DNA of 64,000 bases from Porphyrobacter sp. (lineage in GTDB: Bacteria > Pseudomonadota > Alphaproteobacteria > Sphingomonadales > Sphingomonadaceae): the NCBI GenBank assembly GCA_027531395.1, contig JAPZRO010000004.1, positions 434,001 to 498,000 on the forward strand. The letters run 5' to 3'. The position numbers and the translations under genes are program-made. The notes under the pieces were generated by a model, which saw nothing but the letters and a program-made list of their open reading frames with translations, was not told where the DNA came from and searched no databases. Below are positions 24,703 through 33,837 of the stretch, piece by piece (the first letter of the stretch is position 1; every line of letters begins with the position of its first letter).

Positions 24703-24723
24703 ATGTTCGGATTATCCGAACAT
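24703..24723. promoter_or_regulatory. Perfect 21-bp palindrome, LysR operator candidate
   Basis: ATGTTCGGAT-T-ATCCGAACAT is a perfect palindrome containing the T-N11-A LysR motif (TTCGG..CCGAA). It sits 6 bp before the LysR ATG and about 78 bp before the divergent pirin start. It is well placed to autorepress lysR and to control pirin-azoR. Confidence 0.7.
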
Positions 24724-24729
24724 TCAGCC

Positions 24730-25623
24730 ATGAAACTCGGCGAACCCACCCTCGATCAGCTGCGCATCTTCCTCGCCGTGGCCGAACACGGCAGCTTTGG
24801 CGGAGCGGCCAAGGCGAGCGGCCGGGCGGTCTCGGCCATCTCCTACGGCATCGCCCAGCTCGAGGCGCAGCTGGCGCTCACCCTGTTCGACCGCGAGGGC
24901 TCGCGCCGGCCGGTGCTGACGGCGGCCGGGGAGGGGCTGCTGGCCGAGGCGCGCGGCATTGCCGATGGGGTCGACGCGCTGCTCGCCAAGGCGCGCTCGC
25001 TCCATGCCGGGCAGGAGCCGTCGCTGACGCTGGTGGTCGACGTGATGGTTCCGGGCGAGGTGACCGCGCAGGTGCTCGGGGCCTTCCGCCAGATGTTCCC
25101 GACCTGCGCGCTCACCTTGCGGATCGAGGGGCTGGGCGCGGTCGCGGCCTGCGTGATCGAGGGCGGTTCCGACCTTGCGATCGGCGGCCCGGTGATCGGC
25201 GATCAGCCCGCGCTCGAGCGGCAGGCGGTGGGGGAGATCGAGCTGATCCCGGTTGCCGCGCCCTCGCACCCGCTCGCGCAGCCCGGGATCGCCGCAGGCG
25301 AGAGCCGCCGCCACCTGCAACTGGTGCTGACCGACCGCTCGCCGCTGACCGAAGGGCGTGAATTCTCGGTGCTCTCCCCGCTGACCTGGCGGCTGGGGGA
25401 CTTGGGCGCCAAGCACTCGCTGCTCAAGGAGGGGCTCGGCTGGGGCAACATGCCGCGCGGGATGGTGGCCGATGATCTGGCGTCAGGCGCGTTGGTGGAG
25501 CTCGACCTGCCGGAGAAGCCCGGCGCGCATTACCGGCTCTCGGCGCTTTGGCGGCGCGACACGCGGCTCGGCCCGGCGGCGAGCTGGCTGGTCGATGCGT
25601 TCCGGGAGGGATTGGGGAGCTAG
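24730..25623 (+). CDS. LysR-family regulator of the pirin-azoR module
   Basis: ATG 24730 gives 297 residues beginning MKLGEPTLDQLRIFLAVAEHGSFGGAAKASGRAVSAISYGIAQLE, a typical LysR HTH; the upstream ATG would extend through the palindrome. The effector domain (about 95-295) is periplasmic-binding-protein-like. Divergent location and the palindrome point to control of the pirin and azoR genes, with a quinone or electrophile inducer by analogy. Its stop overlaps the stop of the convergent GST gene (CTAG). Confidence 0.88.
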   Translation: MKLGEPTLDQLRIFLAVAEHGSFGGAAKASGRAVSAISYGIAQLEAQLALTLFDREGSRRPVLTAAGEGLLAEARGIADGVDALLAKARSLHAGQEPSLTLVVDVMVPGEVTAQVLGAFRQMFPTCALTLRIEGLGAVAACVIEGGSDLAIGGPVIGDQPALERQAVGEIELIPVAAPSHPLAQPGIAAGESRRHLQLVLTDRSPLTEGREFSVLSPLTWRLGDLGAKHSLLKEGLGWGNMPRGMVADDLASGALVELDLPEKPGAHYRLSALWRRDTRLGPAASWLVDAFREGLGS

Positions 25624-26261
25624 GGCCCGAACAGCACCGGCGGATCGCCCTCTTTCCAAGGTGCGAATTTCGGCATCACCGCCGCGAACAGATCGGCGGC
25701 GAGCAAACCAGGGAGCCATGCTTGCAAGCGCGGCAGAGGTTGGGCAGCGAACCACGCCGGGTCGATCGCGGCAAACTGGCGGATGAAGGGGAAGAGCGCG
25801 ATGTCGGTGAGGCCGCGCCTCTCGCCGCACAGGTAGGGTGCCTCCGCCAGCCGCGTCTCCAGCGGCGCGAGCAGGGCGAGGGCGGCTGCGCGGTGATCGG
25901 TGATGCCGTCCTCCTCGTAGCGCCCGGGATACTTCGCGCGGTCCAAGTGGTGCTTGAACGGCCCGTCATTGGCCGCGATCAGCGCCGCATCCTCGCCCGC
26001 CAGCCAGCCCTCGGGATCGCTTTGCCCCAGCGCCCAGCGCATGATGTCGAGGCTCTGGTCGATCACGCTCCCGCCATCTGCCCCATCGTCCAGCACCATC
26101 ACCGGGACCGTCCCCTTGGGGCTCGCGGCGAGCAGCGCGGGCGGCTTGGCGGCGAGCTTCACTTCCCGCAGCTCCACCGTCACGCCCGCCACCCACAGCG
26201 CCATGCGCGCCCGCATCGCATAGGGGCAGCGGCGGAAGGAATAGAGGACGGGCGGGGTCAC
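25620..26261 (-). CDS. Glutathione S-transferase-like protein
   Basis: GTG 26261 overlaps the trhO stop (GTGA) and gives 213 residues starting with the thioredoxin-fold segment [18 protein letters not shown], which carries a CPYA active-site motif like glutaredoxin-type (omega/beta) GSTs. [15 protein letters not shown] and SLDIMRWAL fit the glutathione site, followed by the helical C-domain ([16 protein letters not shown]). Coupling to the tRNA-modification enzyme TrhO suggests a shared operon, not a shared pathway. Confidence 0.82.
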   Translation of the reverse strand: MTPPVLYSFRRCPYAMRARMALWVAGVTVELREVKLAAKPPALLAASPKGTVPVMVLDDGADGGSVIDQSLDIMRWALGQSDPEGWLAGEDAALIAANDGPFKHHLDRAKYPGRYEEDGITDHRAAALALLAPLETRLAEAPYLCGERRGLTDIALFPFIRQFAAIDPAWFAAQPLPRLQAWLPGLLAADLFAAVMPKFAPWKEGDPPVLFGP

Positions 26262-27070
26262 GGCGCGTCGGTTGCGGGGCCGCACACCGGACAGCTCTCG
26301 CCCACGGGGAACAGCCGACCGCAGGGCTGGCAGCGCGTGTGGGTGCCCTGCGCGAGGCCATGGCCGAGGCTCACGCGCTCGTCGAATACGAAGCACTCGC
26401 CCTGCCACAGGCTTTGTTCTTCAGGCACTTGTTCGAGATATTTGAGAATGCCTCCGCGCAGGTGATAGACCTCCTCCACCCCCTCGGCGCGCAGGAAGCT
26501 GGTCGATTTCTCGCAGCGGATGCCGCCGGTGCAGAACATTGCGACCTTTTTCTTGCCCGCCAGCAGTTCCTCGCGGTGGGCGCGGAACCATGCGGGGAAG
26601 TCGCGGAAACTCGGCGTCGCCGGATCGACCGCGCCGCTGAAGGTGCCGATGGCGACCTCGTAGTCGTTGCGGGTGTCGATCACGAGCGTGTCGGGATCGG
26701 CGATCAGCGCGTTCCAGTCATGCGGATCGACATAGGTGCCGACGCTAAGGCGCGGGTCGATGTCGGGCTCGCCCATGGTGACGATCTCGCGCTTCACGCG
26801 GACCTTGAGGCGGCCGAAGGGCATTGCGGGCGCCTCGGAGAACTTGACCTCGAGGCTCTCGCAGCCGGGCAGCGCGCGGATAGCGCCAAGCACCACGTCC
26901 AGCCCTTCAGGCGTGCCCGCAATCGTCCCGTTGATCCCCTCGCGCGCCAGCAGCAGCGTGCCTTTCACGCCCGCAGCCTCGCAGGCGGCGAGCAGCGGAT
27001 CGCGCAGGGCTTCGGGATCATCGAACCGCGTGAACTGGTAGAGCGCAGCGACGCGGAGCGGCGGTGTCAT
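26258..27070 (-). CDS. trhO: tRNA uridine(34) hydroxylase, rhodanese family
   Basis: From ATG 27070 the protein has 270 residues: an N-terminal UPF0176 acylphosphatase-like domain ([20 protein letters not shown]) and a rhodanese domain with the loop [10 protein letters not shown], active Cys180. A C-terminal four-Cys cluster (CQPCG...CPVCG) is typical of the longer family members. TrhO makes 5-hydroxyuridine at position 34 of tRNAs. Starts and stops of this gene overlap both neighbours by 4 bp, forming one tightly coupled operon with ilvE. Confidence 0.92.
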   Translation of the reverse strand: MTPPLRVAALYQFTRFDDPEALRDPLLAACEAAGVKGTLLLAREGINGTIAGTPEGLDVVLGAIRALPGCESLEVKFSEAPAMPFGRLKVRVKREIVTMGEPDIDPRLSVGTYVDPHDWNALIADPDTLVIDTRNDYEVAIGTFSGAVDPATPSFRDFPAWFRAHREELLAGKKKVAMFCTGGIRCEKSTSFLRAEGVEEVYHLRGGILKYLEQVPEEQSLWQGECFVFDERVSLGHGLAQGTHTRCQPCGRLFPVGESCPVCGPATDAP

Positions 27071-27428
27071 CGCGGCTCTGCCTCGTAGCACCGGCCCCAG
27101 ATGCGATGGCGGCCCTCCTTGCGGTGAACCGTGACTCGGTCGCCTGCACGGCAGCGTTGGACGTCCTCGATCGGCGCGTTCAAGGTCGTCCTTGTCCCGT
27201 CAGCCAATTCCACCTGCATCTGCGCAAACCGGCCCCGCCGGCTCTGCGCCTGACCAAAGCCGGTAACGCTGGCCTCGGTCTCGGCGTATCCGTCCTTCCA
27301 GAATTCATTGCTGCGGTAATGGCCGTAGCCACGCATCGCCGCATAACCGAGCGCAAGGATCACAACCAGAATGACGGGGTGCTCCAGCCAGAACAGCCAA
27401 AGCCAGAACTTCAGCCGCCTGTGCCAGA

Positions 27429-27432
<4 letters not shown>
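27067..27432 (-). CDS. Small membrane protein of unknown function
   Basis: GTG 27432 overlaps the ilvE stop (GTGA), giving 121 residues. A single long hydrophobic segment ([25 protein letters not shown]) near the N-terminus is followed by a soluble domain with an OB-like pattern ([36 protein letters not shown]). The rest is basic and Arg-rich. I do not recognise a family. Tight overlap with ilvE and trhO indicates an operon member. It probably faces the periplasm or cytosol from one membrane helix. Confidence 0.65.
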
Positions 27433-28505
<1,073 letters not shown>

Positions 28506-28739
28506 GAGGTGCGCCTAATCCTGCGCGCCGATTAGAGCAAGATTGCTCTTGGCACGGTCTTGCTCGCCCCTCCACCGCCTGCGGTGGTCCCCCTCCCTTG
28601 AATGGGAAGATACGCGCTGATCCGGTCGCGCAGCGACCGCAAGGCCGACCGGCCGCCCGCAGCGGGTCCGCAGCGAAGCGGAGGACGTCTAGCGAGGACG
28701 AGCGGGCGGAGGCCCGCTCGCAAAACAAGAGCGCAAATG

Positions 28740-28895
28740 AAAAGGGCAGCTTCGCCCGTCGGGAAGCTGCCCTCAACATGGTCAGCGGCCGGAAGCGCCG
28801 CTCACGGTGCCTTACTCAGAAGGATGATTACCGAGTATGCTCCGTAGGGATCTTCACCGACCTCGCTACTGAACCATGAGACATCGGATCACCTC
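28740..28895 (-). promoter_or_regulatory. Candidate leader/attenuator upstream of ilvE
   Basis: On the minus strand a near-perfect Shine-Dalgarno (AAAGGAGGTGATC) precedes ATG 28882 and an 18-codon frame (MSHGSVARSVKIPTEHTR). The -1 frame over the same DNA instead reads GEDPYGAYSVIILLSKAP before a stop, with five consecutive branched-chain codons (Val-Ile-Ile-Leu-Leu). A hairpin follows (28802-28784), then a strong stem GGGCAGCTTC/GAAGCTGCCC (28772-28744) with TTTTC. This is the layout of an ilv attenuator, but the ILV-rich frame has no start codon in this sequence. Confidence 0.55.
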
Positions 28896-29317
28896 CTTTC
28901 GCGCTTGTGAGCCAGACCCCGCGTTTCACCGGGGGCCGAGAGCCGCGTTCGCCGCTGGCCTCGGGGTGTAATGTGATTCATCGGAGGGGCTTCGACAAGA
29001 CTTGTATAAATCTTTTCCGCCGTCATACTCGTCGCTCGCCGCGTAACACCGGATCATGCCGCGCCTGAGGGAGACCTCGGGCGTTTTTGATTCCGGCCCG
29101 GGCATGTGGACAGGTTGGGGACGGCCTGTGCATGAGCCTGTGGATATTAATGTATAGAATCGTGTTAGGGGGCCTTTGTGTGTGTGCCCGCATCCGCGGG
29201 CACATCCTCGGCGCGTTTCGATCCCTGCGGGATCGAGCACCTGCGGCTCGCGCGCGTGCGCTCGCGGTCGCTGCGCGACCGAAGCCAGAGCGAGAAGCGA
29301 CCGCCGCTCTTTTTCTC
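28896..29317. other. Long intergenic region between ilvE leader and lipoprotein gene
   Basis: No gene is supported. Near 28921-28970 several GC-rich inverted segments suggest structure in the minus-strand leader. At 29105-29147 three sequences resemble DnaA boxes (TGTGGACAG, TGTGCATGA, TGTGGATAT) beside an AT-rich stretch (29143-29160, ATATTAATGTATAGAAT). The rest to 29317 is GC-rich low complexity. Confidence 0.4.
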
Positions 29318-29848
29318 CTACCTACAATCCTCGATCACCCGAGTCACCTCGGCCCAGCTCGGCAGGTAGAGCGGCGGCAGGCCCTCGCTTTCCACCGCGA
29401 ACCGCCCCTTGCTCAGCGCCATCGCGTCGAGCAGCGGATCGCCGGGAGCGATGCTGACCGTCATCTCGCGGTCGGCGGGCATGGCTTCGAGCGTGCGGGT
29501 GGTGGTCTCGGTGCGGATCGTCACCAGCGGCGTGCGCGCGCCGCTTTCGGGCAGCGAGAGCACCACGGTGCGGGTGTCGGCCATGCAGCGCAGCCGTGCC
29601 ATCGGAGCGCCGGCGGGACTCCAGAAGCTCGCCTCGGTGCTTGCCCCAAGCGGGGCATAGCGCCAGTCGCCCGGCGTTGCGGGAATGTCCATCCAGTTGT
29701 CGCTGACCGGCGCCTGCGGCACCGGAGCCGGGCGCGGCGCGGGGGCCGGGCGCGCGACCGGCGCAGGTGCGGGAGCGGGCGGGGGCGTCGCGGGCGCGCA
29801 GGCCGCCAGCGCCAGCGCGGCCGTCGCAAGTGTGAGACCAGCTTTCAT
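29318..29848 (-). CDS. Putative lipoprotein with Pro/Ala-rich linker
   Basis: ATG 29848 gives a 176-residue protein with a lipoprotein signal (MKAGLTLATAALALAAC), then a Pro/Ala linker of about 45 residues and a soluble domain (DNWMDIPATPGDWRYAPLG...). A longer upstream start would add non-signal residues and is rejected. The linker would span from the membrane towards peptidoglycan. No family is recognised. It is divergent from tlyA with a 35-bp gap. Confidence 0.72.
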   Translation of the reverse strand: MKAGLTLATAALALAACAPATPPPAPAPAPVARPAPAPRPAPVPQAPVSDNWMDIPATPGDWRYAPLGASTEASFWSPAGAPMARLRCMADTRTVVLSLPESGARTPLVTIRTETTTRTLEAMPADREMTVSIAPGDPLLDAMALSKGRFAVESEGLPPLYLPSWAEVTRVIEDCR

Positions 29849-29883
29849 GCCCGCACTTTGCGCGCTAGGGCCTCGGTTTGTCC

Positions 29884-30648
29884 ATGACTGATAAGCCCTC
29901 CCGCCCCGCAAAAGCGCAAAAGCGCCGCGTCGACCAGCTGCTGGTCGAGCGCGGGCTCGCCGAAAGCCGCGCCCGCGCGCAGGCGCTGGTGATGGCGGGG
30001 CTGGTGTTTGCCGGCGAGACCAAGATCGACAAGCCGGGCCACCAGCTGGCCGAGGACGCCGCGCTCGACGTGCGCGGGCGCGATCATCCCTGGGTCAGCC
30101 GCGGGGGCATCAAGCTCGCCCATGCGCTGGAGCATTTCGGGCTCGATCCGGCCGGCGCTGTGGCGATGGATATCGGCTCCTCCACCGGCGGCTTCACCGA
30201 TGTGCTGCTGAGCAATGGCGCGGATCACGTGTTCTGCGTCGATTCCGGCACCAACCAGCTCGCCTGGAAACTGCGCGAGGACCCGCGCGTCACGGTGCTG
30301 GAACAGCTCTCGGCGCGCCTGCTGACGGCTGAGCATATCGACCGCCCGTGCAACTGGGTGGTGTGCGATGCGAGCTTCATCAGCCTCGCCAAGGTGCTGG
30401 AGGTGCCGTTGCAACTGGCGGACACGCCGTGCCAGCTGGTCGCGCTGATCAAGCCACAGTTCGAAGTGGGGCGCGAGGAGGTCGGCAAGGGCGGGGTGGT
30501 GCGCGATCCGGCGCTGCACGCGCGGGTGTGCGACGAGGTGCGCGGCTGGATCGAGGGGCTGGGGTGGAGGGTAGCGGGCATCGCCACCAGCCCGATCACC
30601 GGGCCGCAGGGCAATGTCGAATTCCTGATATCCGCGCGGCGCGGCTAG
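29884..30648 (+). CDS. tlyA: TlyA-family rRNA methyltransferase
   Basis: The 254-residue protein has an N-terminal S4 RNA-binding domain (KRRVDQLLVERGLAESRARAQALVMAG) and an FtsJ/RrmJ methyltransferase domain with the SAM motif AMDIGSSTGGFTDVLL. KPQFEVGREEVGKGGVVRDP is a TlyA signature. TlyA 2'-O-methylates C1920 of 23S rRNA and, in the long form, C1409 of 16S rRNA, which affects capreomycin sensitivity. Its start follows a short divergent promoter region shared with the lipoprotein gene. Confidence 0.92.
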   Translation: MTDKPSRPAKAQKRRVDQLLVERGLAESRARAQALVMAGLVFAGETKIDKPGHQLAEDAALDVRGRDHPWVSRGGIKLAHALEHFGLDPAGAVAMDIGSSTGGFTDVLLSNGADHVFCVDSGTNQLAWKLREDPRVTVLEQLSARLLTAEHIDRPCNWVVCDASFISLAKVLEVPLQLADTPCQLVALIKPQFEVGREEVGKGGVVRDPALHARVCDEVRGWIEGLGWRVAGIATSPITGPQGNVEFLISARRG

Positions 30649-30652
30649 GCCC

Positions 30653-30691
30653 AAAAGAAAAGACCGGCAGCAACCCGAAGGTTGCTACCGG
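30653..30691 (-). terminator. Intrinsic terminator of the Ala-rich lipoprotein gene
   Basis: CCGGCAGCAACC pairs with GGTTGCTACCGG around a CGAA loop. On the minus strand it is followed by TCTTTTCTTTT, so it ends transcription of the 30743-30985 gene. It may also act as a weak end for tlyA. Confidence 0.7.
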
Positions 30692-30742
30692 CCCTATCTG
30701 TCCGTGACCCGGCGTTACACCGGGACCGGCAAGCCGTAAGGC

Positions 30743-30985
30743 TTACTCGGCAGCCGGAGCTTCTTCAGCCGGAGCAGCAGCGGCGTCAGCCGGAGCAGCA
30801 GCAGCGTCAGCCGGAGCGGCTTCGGTGGCGGCGGCGTCAGCAGCCGGAGCTTCCGGAGCCATGGCGTCTTCGGCGACAGCGGTTTCGTCAGCGGCGGTTT
30901 CCGGAGCAGCTTCTTCAGCCGGCTTCGAGCAAGCGGCGGTGGCGAGGGCGAGGCCGGCGACGGCGACGAGAGCGATCTTCTTCAT
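30743..30985 (-). CDS. Small Ala/Glu/Pro-rich lipoprotein
   Basis: The 80-residue product begins MKKIALVAVAGLALATAAC, a lipoprotein signal with lipobox LATAAC. The mature part is only Ala, Glu, Pro and Asp-rich, with repeats such as PADAAAA, and should be disordered. It has its own terminator (30653-30691). Function is unknown; abundant Ala-rich lipoproteins often sit at the envelope surface. Confidence 0.75.
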   Translation of the reverse strand: MKKIALVAVAGLALATAACSKPAEEAAPETAADETAVAEDAMAPEAPAADAAATEAAPADAAAAPADAAAAPAEEAPAAE

Positions 30986-31295
30986 GTTGTTTCCCCTGAA
31001 AGGCCGAATGGCCGGGCTGTGAAAAACGGAAGCGCGAAGTGCGATCCTGCCGTGCACGCGCTTCCGAATCACGGCAGGAATGTGGCAGCCTTTAGCAGAC
31101 AGTTTGGCAATGCCCCAAGCCTTTCCTTTCATTTCGCGCAAACCATCCCCGATTGCCTGATTGCTGCGTGGCGGGGCTGCATCATTGCGGGGCATATTTG
31201 GCGCGAAGTTTGGCGCTGGTGCGCGGCTCTGGTATCGACACCGGCTACGGCCCTCGGGTGAAAGAATCACTCCGGTGCCTGGATCGGGAGAACGC

Positions 31296-31844
31296 ATGAA
31301 CGTCCTTGCTTCCAAAGCACAATTGCGGGCGAGTTTGCTGCGCTGGGCGCTGTTCATGGTGCCGCTGGTGCTGCTGATCGGCTTCACCGCGGGCCAGCTG
31401 GGCGGCCCGAACACGCCGTGGTTCGCGGGACTGGTGAAGCCTTCGATCTATCCCCCGCCGGCGGTGTTCGGAATCGTCTGGAGCATCCTGTTCGTGCTGA
31501 TCGGCCTCGCGCTGGCGCTGGTGACGAGCGCTTGGGGCGCAGCCGGACGCGGGCTCGCGCTCGGGGTGTTCGCGGTGCAGTTCCTGATCACCCAGAGCTG
31601 GAGCGCGGTGTTCTTCGGGATGCAGGATATGCAGGGCGGGCTGATCGTGATCGGCGTCGCGGCGGTGCTGCTGCTGGCGTCGATCGCGCTGTTCTGGCGG
31701 GTCCGGCGCGTGGCGGCGCTGCTGCTGGTGCCCTACCTTGCGTGGGTGTGCTTTGCCGGAACGCTCAACTTCGCCTTCATCGAGGCCAACCCCGACGGCG
31801 GCCAGCGCGGCGCCAGCGGCGCGGAAACACGGGTGAAGCTGTAG
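31296..31844 (+). CDS. tspO: TspO/MBR-family tryptophan-rich sensory protein
   Basis: The 182-residue membrane protein has five hydrophobic segments. TspO features are clear: PPPAVFGIVWSILFVLIGLAL, QSWSAVFFGMQDMQGG and PYLAWVCFAGTLNFAFIEAN. TspO proteins bind porphyrins and in alphaproteobacteria affect photosynthesis gene expression and stress responses. The sequence is about 20 residues longer than the classic form, mainly at the N-terminus. Upstream spacing is consistent with its own promoter. Confidence 0.88.
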   Translation: MNVLASKAQLRASLLRWALFMVPLVLLIGFTAGQLGGPNTPWFAGLVKPSIYPPPAVFGIVWSILFVLIGLALALVTSAWGAAGRGLALGVFAVQFLITQSWSAVFFGMQDMQGGLIVIGVAAVLLLASIALFWRVRRVAALLLVPYLAWVCFAGTLNFAFIEANPDGGQRGASGAETRVKL

Positions 31845-31892
31845 GCGCGCTGCATACTGGACAATGGCGCGCCCAATCTCCAAATAAAGCCA

Positions 31893-32144
31893 ATGCAAAG
31901 CCAGAACCCGATCATCGCCGACCTCGTCAAACTCGCCAACAGCGCCGCCGGAACCATGGCGGGCATGACCCGCGAAGCCCGCGAAAGCGCGCGCGAGCGG
32001 ATGCGCGAGGCCTTTGGCGGCATCGACTTCGTCAGCCGCGAGGAGTTCGAGACGGTCAAGGCCATGGCCCAGAAGGCCCGCGAGCAGGCCGACGCGCTCG
32101 AAGCGCGCCTCGCCGCGCTGGAAGCCAAGTCGACCAAGAAATAG
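31893..32144 (+). CDS. ubiK: Ubiquinone biosynthesis accessory factor UbiK (BMFP domain)
   Basis: The 83-residue protein has an amphipathic N-terminal region and a C-terminal coiled coil (SREEFETVKAMAQKAREQADALEARLAALEAK), the hallmark of the BMFP/DUF526 family. UbiK joins the soluble ubiquinone biosynthesis complex with UbiJ, and family members also show membrane fusogenic activity in vitro. It lies between tspO and recO with short gaps. Confidence 0.82.
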   Translation: MQSQNPIIADLVKLANSAAGTMAGMTREARESARERMREAFGGIDFVSREEFETVKAMAQKAREQADALEARLAALEAKSTKK

Positions 32145-32159
32145 GCGGACCGCGCGGGC

Positions 32160-32759
32160 ATGAACCTGCGCTCCCCCGCGATTCTGCTCGCATCGCGCGC
32201 GCACGGCGAGACCGGGGCGATCGCGCGGCTGCTGACCCCCGATAACGGCCTTGTCGCCGCCTTTGTCGCGGGCGGGCGCGGGCGGGCTTTGCGTGCGGTG
32301 ATGGTGCCGGGGAACCGCGTGGCGGCCGACCTCGCCGTGCGCTCCGCCAACCAGCTGCCCTTTGCCCGGCTCGAGCTTGAACATTCGCGCGCCGCGCTGA
32401 TGACCGAGCCGCTGCCAGCGGCTGCGATCCAGTGGGCCTGCGCGCTCACTGCCGCCGCACTGCCCGAGCGCTATCCCTGTCCGGCACTTTACGAGGCGCT
32501 CGATGCGCTGATGAGCGCGATCGCGGTTGCCCCCTCCGCGCGCGGCTGGGTCTCGGGGCTGGTCGCCTACGAGGCGATGTTGCTGGCCGAGATGGGCTAC
32601 GGCGCAGAGCGGACCGATGCGGGCGCCGATCTGCCTGCATTGCTCGCCGCGCTCGCCCGCCTTGAAGCCCCGCTGGCAAACTCGCTGCTTGCAGGGCGCA
32701 AGACCGATGTTATGGCCGCCAGGCAGCTGCTCACGGAGCGGCTCAAGCGCATGATCTGA
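32160..32759 (+). CDS. recO: DNA repair protein RecO
   Basis: The 199-residue protein begins MNLRSPAILLASRAHGETGAIARLLTPDNGLVAAFVAGG, the RecO OB-fold N-terminus, with a helical C-domain. It is shorter than E. coli RecO (242) and lacks an evident zinc site, as in related alphaproteobacteria. RecO loads RecA onto SSB-coated DNA with RecR. It follows ubiK by 15 bp and precedes leuB by 15 bp, so the three may share a transcript. Confidence 0.88.
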   Translation: MNLRSPAILLASRAHGETGAIARLLTPDNGLVAAFVAGGRGRALRAVMVPGNRVAADLAVRSANQLPFARLELEHSRAALMTEPLPAAAIQWACALTAAALPERYPCPALYEALDALMSAIAVAPSARGWVSGLVAYEAMLLAEMGYGAERTDAGADLPALLAALARLEAPLANSLLAGRKTDVMAARQLLTERLKRMI

Positions 32760-32774
32760 AAGACCCCGCGACCC

Positions 32775-33833
32775 ATGAAGATTGCAGTCCTGCCCGGCGA
32801 CGGGATCGGCCCCGAAGTCACCGCCGAAGCGGTGAGTGTGCTCGAAGCCCTGTCGCTCCCCGGCCTTACCCTGTTCGAGGGCGATGTCGGCGGCATCGCA
32901 TACAAGCGCCACGGCCATCCGCTGCCGCAGGAGACGCTCGATCTGGCGGGCGCGGCGGATGCGATCCTGTTCGGCGCGGTGGGCGATCCGTCCTGCGACA
33001 CGCTCGAACGTCACCTGCGGCCCGAGCAGGCGATCCTCGGCTTGCGCAAGCACCTCGGCCTGTTCGCCAACCTGCGCCCGGCGCGGGTGTTCGCGGGGCT
33101 GGAGCATCTCTCGCCGCTGCGCGCGGATATCGCCGCCGGGCTCGACATGCTGATCGTGCGTGAGCTGACCGGCGACGTCTATTTCGGCGCCAAGGGTCGC
33201 CGCGTCTCCGAGGCGGGCGAGCACGAGGGCTGGGATTCGATGTCCTATGCCGAACACGAGGTGCGCCGCATCGCCCATGTCGCCTTCCGTGCCGCGGCGG
33301 CGGGCGGCCATCCGCTCACCAGCGTCGACAAGGCCAATGTGCTGGAGACCAGCCAGCTGTGGCGCGACGTGGTGATCGAGATCGCCGCCGATTACCCCGA
33401 GGTGACGCTCGATCACATGTATGTCGACAATGCCGCGATGCAGGTGGTGAGCCATCCCGACCGCTTCGGCGTGGTGCTGACCGGCAATCTGTTCGGCGAC
33501 ATCCTGAGCGATCTCGCCAGCGCGGCGGTGGGATCGATCGGACTGCTGCCGTCGGCCTCGTTGGGCGAGCGCGAGACGGACTTCGGCACCTTCGGCCTCT
33601 ACGAGCCAATCCACGGCTCTGCGCCCGATATTGCCGGGCAGGGCAAGGCCAATCCGATGGCGACGATCCTCTCGGCGGCGATGATGCTGCGCCATTCCTT
33701 CGGGATGGAAGCGGAAGCGGCGCGGATCGAGAACGCGGTGGCAGCGGCGCTGGCCGACGGTTTCCGCGGCGGCGATCTCGGCGGCAGCCACGGCACGGCG
33801 GCAATCGGCGAGGCGGTGCGCGCGCGCCTCTAG
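32775..33833 (+). CDS. leuB: 3-isopropylmalate dehydrogenase
   Basis: The 352-residue enzyme starts [20 protein letters not shown] and contains [10 protein letters not shown], the substrate loop [16 protein letters not shown], the metal-binding [29 protein letters not shown] and the NAD-binding [17 protein letters not shown], all typical of LeuB. It catalyses the third step of leucine synthesis. Unlike many genomes it is not beside leuCD here; ilvE is about 4 kb upstream in the opposite direction. Confidence 0.95.
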   Translation: MKIAVLPGDGIGPEVTAEAVSVLEALSLPGLTLFEGDVGGIAYKRHGHPLPQETLDLAGAADAILFGAVGDPSCDTLERHLRPEQAILGLRKHLGLFANLRPARVFAGLEHLSPLRADIAAGLDMLIVRELTGDVYFGAKGRRVSEAGEHEGWDSMSYAEHEVRRIAHVAFRAAAAGGHPLTSVDKANVLETSQLWRDVVIEIAADYPEVTLDHMYVDNAAMQVVSHPDRFGVVLTGNLFGDILSDLASAAVGSIGLLPSASLGERETDFGTFGLYEPIHGSAPDIAGQGKANPMATILSAAMMLRHSFGMEAEAARIENAVAAALADGFRGGDLGGSHGTAAIGEAVRARL

Positions 33834-33837
33834 AGCG

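Noticed and set aside
29087..29887. Plus-strand frame across the lipoprotein gene
   Set aside because: The opposite strand has a clear lipoprotein signal and Pro-rich linker; this frame is Arg/Ala-rich shadow.
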